Below, one piece after another: positions 42,542 through 50,950 of a stretch of DNA of 64,000 bases. Position 1 is the first letter of the stretch; each line of letters starts with the position of its first letter. The stretch lies in the NCBI RefSeq assembly GCF_037080055.1, contig NZ_JBAOJI010000007.1:62001-126000 (forward strand). Direction: 5' to 3'. Under the pieces are notes generated by a model, which did not search any database, had not been told where the DNA came from, and worked only from the letters and a program-made list of their open reading frames with translations. This DNA comes from Halovenus sp037080055 (GTDB lineage Archaea > Halobacteriota > Halobacteria > Halobacteriales > Haloarculaceae). The translations under genes were made by a program, and so were the position numbers.

Positions 42542-43464
42542 CGCCCTGCGGACTCGACCGGGTCGGCTTCGTACTCGGCGAGCAGCGATTCGAGTCGGTC
42601 CCGGTTCTCGGGCGTGATCTCCGTCAGCGGCGGCCGGAGGTAACCGGAACTGTAGCCGCGGATCTCCATGGCGGCTTTGACCGGGATCGGGTTGGTCTCC
42701 CAGAACAGCGCCCGGAACAGTGGCCCGAGGTCGTGGTTGCGCTCGCGCGCGTGATCATAATCGCCATCGAGTGCCGACCAGACGAGATCACTCATCCGCT
42801 CGGGTTCGATGTTGGCGGCGACGCTGATACAGCCAGTGCCGCCGACCGAGAGGATCGGCAGCGTCTCGCCGTCGTTGCCCGAAAGCACGTCGAACTCTTG
42901 TTCGCGCGTTTTCTCGACGATTTCGCTGACCTGATTCAGATCGCCGCCAGCGGCCTTGAATCCCTGAATGTTCTCGTGGGTCGCGAGTTCGGCGACGGTG
43001 TCGGGCTCGATATTCTGGCCCGTCCGGGAGGGAACGTTGTAGACAATCTGCGGGAGGTCGACGGCGTCGGCGATCGTTTCGTAGTGCTCGATGAATCCGC
43101 GCTGTTCGGGTTTGTTGTAGTACGGCGAGATGAGCAGCAGGGCGTCGGCCCCTGCGTCGGCCGCGCGCTGGGAGAGATCCAGCGCTTCTTGAGTGTTGTT
43201 CGAGCCACTCCCCCCGATCACGGAAATCTCGTCGACCGCGTCGACGACGGCTTCGATCACTTCGATGTGTTCGTCGTGAGAGACCGTCGCGGATTCGCCG
43301 GTCGAGCCCATCGGGACGAGGCCGTCGACGCCGGCGGCTTCGAGTCGCTGAGCGTCTTCGCGGAGTGTTTCGTAGTCGATGCTTCCGTCGTCGTGGAATG
43401 GCGTACACATCGCCGGATAGACGCCGGCGAAGGTGTCTGCCCCTGTCGGTAGTGAGCGTGTCAT
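42538..43464 (-). CDS. dapA: 4-hydroxy-tetrahydrodipicolinate synthase
   Basis: 308-residue TIM-barrel aldolase joining pyruvate and aspartate semialdehyde. Schiff-base Lys in 'QGFKAAGGDLNQ', catalytic Tyr in 'VYNVPSRTGQN', entry motif 'PMGSTGESATVSHDEH'. First gene of the dapAB unit. Length normal. Confidence 0.95.
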   Translation of the reverse strand: MTRSLPTGADTFAGVYPAMCTPFHDDGSIDYETLREDAQRLEAAGVDGLVPMGSTGESATVSHDEHIEVIEAVVDAVDEISVIGGSGSNNTQEALDLSQRAADAGADALLLISPYYNKPEQRGFIEHYETIADAVDLPQIVYNVPSRTGQNIEPDTVAELATHENIQGFKAAGGDLNQVSEIVEKTREQEFDVLSGNDGETLPILSVGGTGCISVAANIEPERMSDLVWSALDGDYDHARERNHDLGPLFRALFWETNPIPVKAAMEIRGYSSGYLRPPLTEITPENRDRLESLLAEYEADPVESAGR

Positions 43465-43724
43465 GGTTGGGTCGTATCGGCTGTCCCGCTTACGGGACGA
43501 TTCGTTGTGAACTATCCTGTACTCGTCGATTCCCTGCGATGACCCGGGACGGAGATGCCACCTCCGCCGCGAGTCGGATCATCGCTTACGCTTCGAAAAA
43601 CGGAACACACCAGCCGCTTTCGGGGTTTCTGCGCCGACTGCGGCTCTGGTGTGTCGCATATGCTATGATGAACGCATGAAGAATATATGCGTTTTGGTAC
43701 GGCTGAACGCGAAGACGCGACCGC
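43465..43724. other. intergenic region upstream of dapA
   Basis: 260 bases between dapA (reading away) and the end of doxX on the same strand. It must contain the dapA promoter. A 7-bp inverted repeat CGCATAT (43655-43661) / ATATGCG (43685-43691) surrounds GCTATGATGAACGCATGAAG; it could be a doxX terminator or an operator. No ORF supported. Confidence 0.4.
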
Positions 43725-44174
43725 TCAGAAGAGTCCGAAATTGAGTGCGTACGGCCACTCTGACAGGCCCAGCACGACGAACGCGAGCGCACCGCCAGCC
43801 AGCCCGATATTTTTCAGGAACTGGGTCATCTCCGTCTGCTGGTCTTCTTCGCCGACTGCCCAGAAGTCGTGCATCGTCACGGCGGCGACGAGCAGGAAGC
43901 CAGCGAGCGCCAGCCCAGCGAGGACGGGCGCGACACCGAAGACGATGCCGAGGCCGCCTGCGATGAGCACTGCGCCCGAGGCGAGTACCGACAGCTTCGG
44001 TGCCGGCAGGCTCTTGAAGCCAGCGTACTGAGTCATCTGTTCGAGTTGCATGAAGTGATTCAGACCCGTGAACGCGAGAATCACGCCGAAGAGAATGCGC
44101 GCCACGAGAAACAGTTCGTCTCCGCCAGCCTGCTCGGCCAACTGTAGCGGAACGAGATCGATTTGCGGTATCAT
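43725..44174 (-). CDS. DoxX family membrane protein
   Basis: 149 residues from the ATG at 44174 ('MIPQIDLVPLQLAEQAGGDELFL'). Four TM helices with the DoxX pattern 'LFGVILAFTGLNHFMQLEQMTQYAGF' and 'GVAPVLAGLALAGFLLVAAVTMHDFWA'. DoxX-like proteins are uncharacterised in haloarchaea; some relate to thiosulfate or quinone metabolism. An in-frame longer start at 44222 is upstream in A/T-rich DNA and less likely. Confidence 0.85.
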   Translation of the reverse strand: MIPQIDLVPLQLAEQAGGDELFLVARILFGVILAFTGLNHFMQLEQMTQYAGFKSLPAPKLSVLASGAVLIAGGLGIVFGVAPVLAGLALAGFLLVAAVTMHDFWAVGEEDQQTEMTQFLKNIGLAGGALAFVVLGLSEWPYALNFGLF

Positions 44175-44489
44175 TATGCAACTTACTTTACGAACGATAC
44201 CGGCATATGTGTTTGCTATCATTCGTTTCAGTACGTGACACCAGTGTCATCGCCACGCGCTGGCGTGGCAGTCTCGCATTCCGCTCACACTCAATCTGTG
44301 TTCTACCCAAAGTGTGAGTCTGCCGCGGACCCCACGGTGAGGAAACGGATGCTTCACCGCTCTTTCCTACGGTCTCAGTCCAGTCGCGCGAGAACTGTCG
44401 AATTCGGTTGTCTGGTTATGCCGTGGACGCGGCCGGTCGCTTTCTTATCGACCTCAAGCATTTTCTATTCCGAGCGGGATACGGCTGGT
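44175..44489. other. intergenic region upstream of doxX
   Basis: 315 bases between divergent genes. It contains the hairpin-like TCACACTC...GAGTGTGA pattern around 44285-44315 ('CTCACACTCAATCTGTG' and 'AAAGTGTGAG') and an open frame in the plus strand that merely prolongs the next gene. No function assigned. Confidence 0.4.
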
Positions 44490-45581
44490 ATGAGCGACAG
44501 TGATGGTACTCGGCCGAGCGACACGATGCGGGAGCGCGTGCCGGAGAACAGTCGGAAGTTCTGGCTGCTGCTGAACGCGAGCAGGTGGCTGGTCGCCGCC
44601 GGAATTGTGAGCGGCGTATTTCTCTCGCTCGCCATCATCGGGAGTCTCCACCCGACTGAGGCGTCGGTGCTGTTCAGCCAGGGAGACCCGATCGAAACGC
44701 TGTTCCAAGGGCTGCTCACGGCCATCATCACTGGTGTCACGCTCGTGCTCACGCTCAGCCAGCTCGTCCTCTCGCAGGAACAGGGGCCGGTCGGGGATCA
44801 GCGCGAACGGATGGAGGGCGCGATGTCGTTTCGGAAGGACGTCGAGGACGTTATCGAGGAGCCCGTAAGCCCCGCCCAGCCCTCTGCGTTTCTCCGCTCG
44901 CTCGTGAAACTCACGGAGCGACATACGGTCGCCCTTCAGGAGGCTATCGCGGACATCGACGACGAGGCCCTCAACGACCAGGTGGCCGAGTTCGCTGAGA
45001 ACGTGAAGAGGAACGCAGACGCCGTCGAGAACGGCCTCGAAGACGCCCAGTTCGGCGAGTTCGACGTGGTGTTTTCCGCACTGAACTACAACTACTCGTG
45101 GAAGCTGTACGCTGCGCGTCGCATCCGAGCAGAGAACGAGGAGGCGCTCACTGAGGAGGCGCACCACGCCTTCGACGAACTCATCAACGCGCTCGAACTG
45201 TTCGGGCCGGCGCGTGAGCACTTCAAGACGCTGTACTTCCAGTGGGCGCTCATCGATCTCTCCCGGGTGATACTGTACGCTTCGGTACCCGCTCTCCTCA
45301 CGGCAGTCGCGGGTATCGTCTATCTCGGGCCGGCGTTGTTCCCGGGGACCGTGGCCGGTGTGTCCATGCTCGTCGTGGCGGTGAGTGCGGGCGTGGCCGT
45401 CTCCCTCCTGCCGTTCGCGCTCCTGTTGTCCTACATTCTTCGCATCGTCACCGTCACGAAGCGCACTCTCTCCATCGGGCCGTTTATTCTCCGGGAGACC
45501 GACCGGTCCCGTGACCTCGACTGGGGCGAAACCGAAGCGAAAAACGGGGAGGACGCGGACGTCGGCGACGGGAGTGAGTGA
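44490..45581 (+). CDS. four-TM membrane protein with central helical domain
   Basis: 363 residues. TM segments at about 25-50, 65-90, 255-280 and 285-315, with a long charged helical region of about 160 residues between pairs ('VEDVIEEPVSPAQPSAFLRSLVKLTERHTVALQEAIAD'). The end is acidic 'EAKNGEDADVGDGSE'. Start ATG at 44490. Not recognised; the layout resembles small ion channel or sensor-like membrane proteins but nothing specific is seen. Confidence 0.72.
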   Translation: MSDSDGTRPSDTMRERVPENSRKFWLLLNASRWLVAAGIVSGVFLSLAIIGSLHPTEASVLFSQGDPIETLFQGLLTAIITGVTLVLTLSQLVLSQEQGPVGDQRERMEGAMSFRKDVEDVIEEPVSPAQPSAFLRSLVKLTERHTVALQEAIADIDDEALNDQVAEFAENVKRNADAVENGLEDAQFGEFDVVFSALNYNYSWKLYAARRIRAENEEALTEEAHHAFDELINALELFGPAREHFKTLYFQWALIDLSRVILYASVPALLTAVAGIVYLGPALFPGTVAGVSMLVVAVSAGVAVSLLPFALLLSYILRIVTVTKRTLSIGPFILRETDRSRDLDWGETEAKNGEDADVGDGSE

Positions 45582-45587
45582 CGCTCG

Positions 45588-45664
45588 TACTGGTGGCTGT
45601 ACATTCGCAAAGATATTCGATCCCAGGTGGGTCGACGTTGTTCAGTTTCTGACAGCCACCAGTA
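45588..45664. repeat. 13-bp perfect inverted repeat after the membrane protein gene
   Basis: TACTGGTGGCTGT (45588-45600) and ACAGCCACCAGTA (45652-45664) are exact complements with a 51-base spacer. Placement 6 bases after the stop of the upstream gene fits a transcription-end structure, but the long spacer also fits a small insertion remnant. No transposase sequence between them. Confidence 0.6.
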
Positions 45665-45768
45665 TCAGCAGGTGTCGGCTCTCATTCAGTCGGGATTGCA
45701 CGTAGTACCCCTGCCTTTCATCGGTGCTCTCTTTCTACCCCTGTGACTGGGAGGGGTCTGCACGGTCG

Positions 45769-46143
45769 TCACTGTGTGTCGTTCCGAATCGACTGCCGGT
45801 AGCCTTCTCGCAGTTGATGCGTCACGACGAACAGTATCGAGAGAACTACCACGCCACTGATAGCCTTCGACTCTATGCCGTCGACTTCTGCCGCGAATCC
45901 GGGCCCGAGGATGAGCATAATAACTGTGATCACCCCGAGTCGCGCCGTATTAGAAACGGCTGCATCGGTCCGCATCAGATATAGTTGCGGGAGCACGAAC
46001 CCGAATCCAACGAGCAGCACAAACGCAATAACGGAACCCCACTGGCCCGGCGTATCTACGACGGTTCCGACTACGCCGAACAAAAAGAGACTCCCAACGG
46101 CACCCAGTGCACCCGCGAGGATGATTATATTTTCACGAGACAC
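45769..46143 (-). CDS. four-TM membrane protein (paralogue of the one at 35784)
   Basis: 124 residues, GTG start at 46143. Four hydrophobic segments, 'MSRENIIILAGALGAVGSLFLFG', 'VLPQLYLMRTDAAVSN', 'IESKAISGVVVLSILFVV', polar tail 'HQLREGYRQSIRNDTQ'. Same start, length and central 'PQLYL' as the protein at 35784-36173. Both lie next to a gene-end repeat. Function unknown. Confidence 0.72.
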   Translation of the reverse strand: MSRENIIILAGALGAVGSLFLFGVVGTVVDTPGQWGSVIAFVLLVGFGFVLPQLYLMRTDAAVSNTARLGVITVIMLILGPGFAAEVDGIESKAISGVVVLSILFVVTHQLREGYRQSIRNDTQ

Positions 46144-46239
46144 ACTGATCTAATTTCTAAGTGATACTATATAGACTTTTAGTCATTTGTCGTTGGAATA
46201 CTCACATTGGTGGCTCGTTGGCTTCCAGTTCGAGGAGAT

Positions 46240-47018
46240 ACGGGAGGCCAGATTTGAGCCTCGGCCGTTCCGCTCCGCTTCACTCCCTGGTTCAAATCTC
46301 GCCGTGTCGCTCGTAGATCTCCAGTTCTGTCGCTCGGCGACGAGATGCCTCGCTGGAAGTCTGGAAATCAAAGAAGCGCCCGAGGCGGGAGTGCATGGCG
46401 TCTGCCACGCACGCCGACCGACTCCGTCGGTCGGAATTTGAACCCGTGCGGAGACGGTCGGCTCGCTACGCTCGCCGCTACGACTCCTTGTGTTCAAATC
46501 TCGTGTTCGTCGTACAGTGGATTTCAATCGTCGTTCACGACATGCAAAACAGTCGCTCACTGAGTTGAAATCAAAGGAAACGCCCGAGGCGGGATTTGAA
46601 CCCGGACAACTTCGTTCGCTGACGCTCACTCGTCGTGTAGTTCAAATCTCTTCTGTGGGGGATTTGCGGTTCACGTTCGTGACGAGCACACGCTACGCGG
46701 TGCTCGTTGAAGTTGTTCACCGCAAAAGTACGCCCGAGGCGGGATTTGAACCGTATCCAGACGTGCTCGCTCATGACGTTCGCTGTGCGCGACTGGTTGG
46801 GTTCAAATCCAGCTGTCAGCGTTTCCTCAACACAGTTGCTCACGACACAGCAAGCTGATTGTTCACGTTATGTTGAGAGAAAACGCCCGAGGCGGGATTT
46901 GAACCCCGGTCACAGCAAAGCTGCTCCCTAGTTCAAATCCCGCCGTGTCGTTCGTAGATTTCCAATTCTGTCGCTCGGCGACGAGACGCCTCGCTAAGAG
47001 TCTGGAAATCAAAGGAAA
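46240..47018 (-). repeat. array of tRNA-Asp 3'-end repeats and hairpins
   Basis: Copies of the tRNA-Asp 3' part (plus strand CGCCCGAGGCGGGATTTGAA, then C) stand at 47019 (the gene), 46884, 46731 and 46581; a fourth at 46377 is split by about 45 bases, and a degenerate one (GATTTGAGCC) is at 46251. Spacings are 135, 153 and 150 bases, then larger. In each unit an inverted T-arm faces it: GTTCAAATCCCGCC at 46931-46944 against GGCGGGATTTGAAC at 46891-46904 (perfect 14 bp), then GGTTCAAATCC at 46800, GTTCAAATC at 46640, 46492 and 46290. Between units lies a second hairpin (GATTTCCA 46957 / TGGAAATC 47003; TTTGCGGT / ACCGCAAA near 46664; GATTTCAA / TTGAAATC near 46520). 46304-46376 closely matches 46945-47018; the others differ in sequence, not in layout. 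Confidence 0.85.
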
Positions 47019-47091
47019 CGCCCGAGGCGGGATTTGAACCCGCGTCACGACCGTGACAGGGTCGTATGATGGGCCACTACACCACCCGGGC
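47019..47091 (-). tRNA. tRNA-Asp (GUC)
   Basis: 73 bases. Read on the minus strand: acceptor GCCCGGG pairs with CTCGGGC (one G-U), discriminator G, D-arm GTGTAGTGGCCCATCAT, anticodon stem/loop ACGACCCTGTCACGGTCGT with anticodon GTC, T-arm GCGGGTTCAAATCCCGC. No intron. Its 3' part heads a long array of repeats. Confidence 0.95.
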
Positions 47092-47262
47092 TTCCACGCA
47101 TTACTTCGTACCGCGGTTATAGTATTAAGACTTTCCAAACGCGGCTGGCGCGCGGACCGGGTATTTATATACTATCCTGTTGTACTGTGAACTGCAAACA
47201 CGGTCCATCACGCCGACTGCGAGTGTCGGTCCGGTAGCTCGTGCCAGCGGATTCAACAAGAA

Positions 47263-47269
47263 TTATATA
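47263..47269 (+). promoter_or_regulatory. TATA box of the RNA polymerase operon
   Basis: TTATATA in an A/T-rich stretch (AACAAGAATTATATACGC) 60 bases before the rpoH ATG at 47330. Start of transcription near 47292 would give a leader of about 38 bases. A second box, TTTATATA at 47163, lies farther upstream. Confidence 0.5.
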
Positions 47270-47329
47270 CGCTGGGACTATAGTGGGCTGTAGTATCTCG
47301 AACAGCTTCTTAGCCGATAAGCCACACTC

Positions 47330-47560
47330 ATGGTAGATGTAAGCAACCACACACTCGTACCGGACCACACCCTCCTCGACGACGGCGAACTCGAGGAGGT
47401 ACTGGAGGAGTACAACATCGAAAAAACAGACCTGCCGAAGATCACACGCACAGATCCTGCTCTATCCAAGGAGGCAGAGGTCGGTGACGTGGTCAAGATC
47501 ACACGGGACTCACGGACCACGGACCAAGCCGTGGTCTATCGACTGGTGGTGGAAAAATGA
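47330..47560 (+). CDS. rpoH: DNA-directed RNA polymerase subunit H
   Basis: 76-residue archaeal RpoH/Rpb5 C-terminal subunit that helps form the DNA-binding jaw: 'NHTLVPDHTLLDDGELEEVLEEYNIEKTDLPKI' and 'DPALSKEAEVGDVVKITRDS'. Its stop overlaps the rpoB2 ATG by 4 bases. First gene of the operon. Confidence 0.96.
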   Translation: MVDVSNHTLVPDHTLLDDGELEEVLEEYNIEKTDLPKITRTDPALSKEAEVGDVVKITRDSRTTDQAVVYRLVVEK

Positions 47561-49119
47561 ATATCGAGGACAAACGCAACATATCACGGGAGTATTTTTC
47601 ACGGGAACGACTTGCAGAACACCATTTCCGGTCGTTTAATGCTTTTCTCGACCGGGGAATGCAGGAGGTTGTGGACGAGAAGGCGACCATTGAAACCGAC
47701 ATCGGCGACAAGGAAGGCGAAGAGCCGGTGTACGTCGAACTCGGCGATATCCGCATCGTCACGCCGCGCGTCCGGGAGGCAGACGGCAGTGAGGAACTGC
47801 TCTATCCACAGGAAGCCCGGCTTCGTAATATCACCTACTCTGCGCCGGTCTTCATGGAGATGGCCGTCATCAAGGGCGGCGACGAAGAGGAAGAGGTTGT
47901 CGTCGACCAGACCGAGACGAAAATCGGCCGGATGCCGATCATGGTCGGCTCGAACAAGTGTAACATCGCCGACTTCACCCGCGAGGAACTGATCGACATC
48001 GGCGAAGACCCCGCCGACCCCGGGGGGTATTTCATCGTTAACGGCTCCGAGCGTGTGCTGATGACCAGCGAGGACCTCGCACCGAACAAGATCCTCGCCG
48101 AGACCGACACGAAATACGGCGACCAGATCGAAGTCGCCAAAACCTTCAGCCAGCGCCGGGGCTACCGCGCGCTGGTACTCTGTGAGCGAACGCGGGACGG
48201 CCTGCTCGAAGTCTCGTTCCCTTCCGTTTCGGGCAGCGTCAACTTCGTCACGCTCGTGCGCGCGCTTGGACTCGAATCCGACGAGGAGATCGTTCACCGC
48301 GTCAGCGACGACCCCGAGATTGTGAAGTTCATGCTGGAGAACCTGGAGGCCGCCGACGTGCAGACGACCGAGGAAGCCATCGAGTCCCTCGGGAAACGCG
48401 TCGCCTCCGGACAGGGCAAAAACTACCAGCTCAAACGCGCGAACTACGTCATCGACCGGTATCTCCTCCCGCACCTCCACGAGGAGGGCGTCGACGAGGA
48501 GGACGTGCGGATCAACAAGGCCTACTACCTCTGCCGGATGGCCGAGGCGTGTTTCGAGCTCGCACTCGACCGCCGAGATCCCGACGACAAGGACCACTAC
48601 GCCAACAAGCGCCTGAAAGTCTCCGGCGACCTGATGCGGGATCTGTTCCGGACGGCGCTGAACAAGCTCGCACGGGACGTAAAATACCAGCTCGAACGCG
48701 CGAACATGCGAAACCGTCAGCTGTCTGTGTCGACGGTCGTTCGCTCGGACGTGCTGACCGAGCGACTCGAACATCCGATTGCGACCGGGAACTGGGTCGG
48801 TGGCCGATCCGGTGTGAGCCAGCTTGTCGACCGGACGGACTACATGGGAGTGCTCAGCCACCTGCGCCGGCTCCGCTCACCACTTTCGCGCTCCCAGCCA
48901 CACTTCGAGGCACGGGACCTGCACGCGACTCAGTGGGGTCGGATCTGTCCCTCCGAGACGCCGGAGGGGCCGAACTGTGGGCTCGTGAAGAACTTCGCGC
49001 AGGCGATGGAGCTGTCACAGAACGTCGCGGACGAACAGGAACTGAAGCAGGAACTCGCACAGATGGGAGTCGAGGGCATCCCAGGCATCGAGAGCGTCGA
49101 ACAGCCCGCAGACGACTAA
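47557..49119 (+). CDS. rpoB2: DNA-directed RNA polymerase subunit B''
   Basis: 520 residues, N-terminal half of the split RNA polymerase B (beta) subunit. Includes 'YFIVNGSERVLMTSEDLAPN' and 'HATQWGRICPSETPEGPNCGLVKN' of the fork loop 2/rifampicin region. Separate genes for B'' and B' are usual in haloarchaea. One base lies between its stop and rpoB1. Confidence 0.96.
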   Translation: MNIEDKRNISREYFSRERLAEHHFRSFNAFLDRGMQEVVDEKATIETDIGDKEGEEPVYVELGDIRIVTPRVREADGSEELLYPQEARLRNITYSAPVFMEMAVIKGGDEEEEVVVDQTETKIGRMPIMVGSNKCNIADFTREELIDIGEDPADPGGYFIVNGSERVLMTSEDLAPNKILAETDTKYGDQIEVAKTFSQRRGYRALVLCERTRDGLLEVSFPSVSGSVNFVTLVRALGLESDEEIVHRVSDDPEIVKFMLENLEAADVQTTEEAIESLGKRVASGQGKNYQLKRANYVIDRYLLPHLHEEGVDEEDVRINKAYYLCRMAEACFELALDRRDPDDKDHYANKRLKVSGDLMRDLFRTALNKLARDVKYQLERANMRNRQLSVSTVVRSDVLTERLEHPIATGNWVGGRSGVSQLVDRTDYMGVLSHLRRLRSPLSRSQPHFEARDLHATQWGRICPSETPEGPNCGLVKNFAQAMELSQNVADEQELKQELAQMGVEGIPGIESVEQPADD

Positions 49120-49120
49120 T

Positions 49121-50950
49121 ATGAGCCAGCAACAACGAGAAGCGAAAGTCTACGTCAACGGATCTCTGGTGGGGACACACCCCCAGCCGGAGCAACTCGC
49201 AGAGCAGATTCGTCAGGCCCGACGCCGCGGCGATGTCAGCCAGATGGTCAACGTCTCGGTTGATGAGAACACCGACGAGGTCATCGTCAACGCCGACGCT
49301 GGCCGTGCGCGCCGACCGCTGCTGGTCGTCGAGAACGGCGAACCGCTGATCGACGACGAGGAGATCGAGGCACTGGAGGCCGGCGACATCGAATTTCAGG
49401 ACCTCGTCGACCGCGGACTGGTCGACTTCATTGATGCCGAAGAAGAGGGTGACATCCTCGTCGCCGTCGACGAAGAGGAACTGACCGAGAATCACACCCA
49501 CCTCGAAATCGATCCGCAGCTAATGTTCGGGATCGGTGCGGGGATGATCCCCTACCCCGAGCACAACGCCAGCCCGCGGATTACGATGGGATCGGGGATG
49601 ATCAAGCAGTCGCTCGGTCTTCCGTCGGCAAACTACCGAATTCGTCCGGACACGCGCCAGCACCTGCTGCACTACCCACAGCTCTCGATGGTCAAAACGC
49701 AGACCACCGAACAGATCGGGTACGACGACCGACCCGCCGCGCAGAACTTCGTCGTCGCTGTGATGTCCTACGAGGGCTTCAACATTGAGGACGCACTCGT
49801 CATGAACCAGGGGTCGGTCGAGCGAGCGCTCGCCCGGTCGCACTTCTTCCGGACTTACGAAGGCGAGGAGCGACGCTATCCTGGCGGTCAGGAAGACCGC
49901 TTCGAGATTCCCGACGAAGAAGTCCGCGGCGCACGCGGTGAAGAAGCATACACCCACCTCGACGAGGACGGCCTCGTCAACCCCGAGACGGAAGTCGACG
50001 AGAACGCGGTCCTGCTCGGGAAGACCTCGCCGCCACGGTTCCTCGAAGAACCGGACGACATGGGCGGGCTCTCCCCGCAGAAACGCCGAGAGACCAGTGT
50101 CACGATGCGCTCCGGTGAGTCCGGAGTCGTGGACACGGTGACGCTGATGGAGAACGAAGACGGCTCGAAGCTCTCGAAAGTCTCCGTCCGTGACGAGCGG
50201 ATTCCCGAACTGGGCGACAAGTTCGCGAGCCGACACGGACAGAAGGGTGTCGTCGGCCACATCGCCCCGCAGGAGGATATGCCCTTCACCGAACAGGGCG
50301 TCGTCCCGGACCTGATTCTCAATCCGCACGCGCTGCCGTCGCGGATGACCGTCGGCCACATTCTAGAGATGATCGGCGGCAAAGTCGGTTCGCTGGAAGG
50401 TCGGCGTGTCGACGGGACCGCCTTCACCGGTGAGGACGAAGACGAACTCCGTGGCTCCCTGGAGGACCACGGCTTCAAGTCCAGCGGGAAGGAGACGATG
50501 TACTCCGGAATCACCGGGGAGAAAATCGAGGCCGAGATCTTCGTCGGCACGATTTTCTACCAGAAGCTGTACCACATGGTCTCGAACAAGATCCACGCAC
50601 GCTCGCGTGGCCCGGTGCAGGTTCTGACTCGCCAGCCGACGGAGGGTCGTGCCCGCGAGGGTGGCCTGCGTATCGGGGAGATGGAGCGGGACGTGTTCAT
50701 CGGCCACGGCGCGGCGATGACGCTGAAAGAACGGCTGCTCGACGAATCCGACCGTGAGTGGATCAACGTCTGTGGCGAGTGTGGCATGGCAGCCGTCGAA
50801 AATGTCGAACAGCGCCGTGTCTACTGTCCGAACTGCGACGAGGAGACCAACGTCCATGAGGTGGAGATGTCCTACGCGTTCAAACTCCTCCTGGACGAGA
50901 TGAAAGCACTCGGAATCGCACCGCGGATCGAACTGGAGGAAGCAGTATAA
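49121..50950 (+). CDS. rpoB1: DNA-directed RNA polymerase subunit B'
   Basis: 609 residues, C-terminal half of B. 'GYDDRPAAQNFVVAVMSYEGFNIEDALVMNQ', 'DKFASRHGQKGVVGHIAPQEDMPF', and a zinc ribbon 'CGECGMAAVENVEQRRVYCPNC'. Next gene starts at the base after its stop. Confidence 0.96.
   Translation: MSQQQREAKVYVNGSLVGTHPQPEQLAEQIRQARRRGDVSQMVNVSVDENTDEVIVNADAGRARRPLLVVENGEPLIDDEEIEALEAGDIEFQDLVDRGLVDFIDAEEEGDILVAVDEEELTENHTHLEIDPQLMFGIGAGMIPYPEHNASPRITMGSGMIKQSLGLPSANYRIRPDTRQHLLHYPQLSMVKTQTTEQIGYDDRPAAQNFVVAVMSYEGFNIEDALVMNQGSVERALARSHFFRTYEGEERRYPGGQEDRFEIPDEEVRGARGEEAYTHLDEDGLVNPETEVDENAVLLGKTSPPRFLEEPDDMGGLSPQKRRETSVTMRSGESGVVDTVTLMENEDGSKLSKVSVRDERIPELGDKFASRHGQKGVVGHIAPQEDMPFTEQGVVPDLILNPHALPSRMTVGHILEMIGGKVGSLEGRRVDGTAFTGEDEDELRGSLEDHGFKSSGKETMYSGITGEKIEAEIFVGTIFYQKLYHMVSNKIHARSRGPVQVLTRQPTEGRAREGGLRIGEMERDVFIGHGAAMTLKERLLDESDREWINVCGECGMAAVENVEQRRVYCPNCDEETNVHEVEMSYAFKLLLDEMKALGIAPRIELEEAV

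Noticed and set aside
44282..44460. Transposase-like remnant upstream of 44490
   Set aside because: Short basic stretch 'RKRMLHRSFLRSQ' looked suggestive but no catalytic motif, end repeat or second part was found.
44163..44489. Upstream extension of the membrane protein gene at 44490
   Set aside because: Overlaps the doxX promoter and start and has no hydrophobic or family pattern; the ATG at 44490 is preferred.
46581..46904. Additional tRNA genes
   Set aside because: Copies contain only the T-arm and acceptor 3' strand; D-arm and anticodon arm are missing, so they cannot fold as tRNAs.
46240..47091. CRISPR array
   Set aside because: The repeats are regularly spaced but the spacers are hairpins of 110-130 bases, the repeat is a tRNA 3' end, copies occur in both orientations, and there is no cas gene.
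46183..47138. Small open frames inside the tRNA-Asp array
   Set aside because: They translate repeated T-arm and hairpin DNA in several frames ('RRDLNPG'-type peptides); no start signals, no family, and both strands are open.
47140..47260. Small RNA gene upstream of rpoH
   Set aside because: Two TATA-like boxes and GGACCG/CGGTCC ends are present, but no defined RNA structure could be supported.
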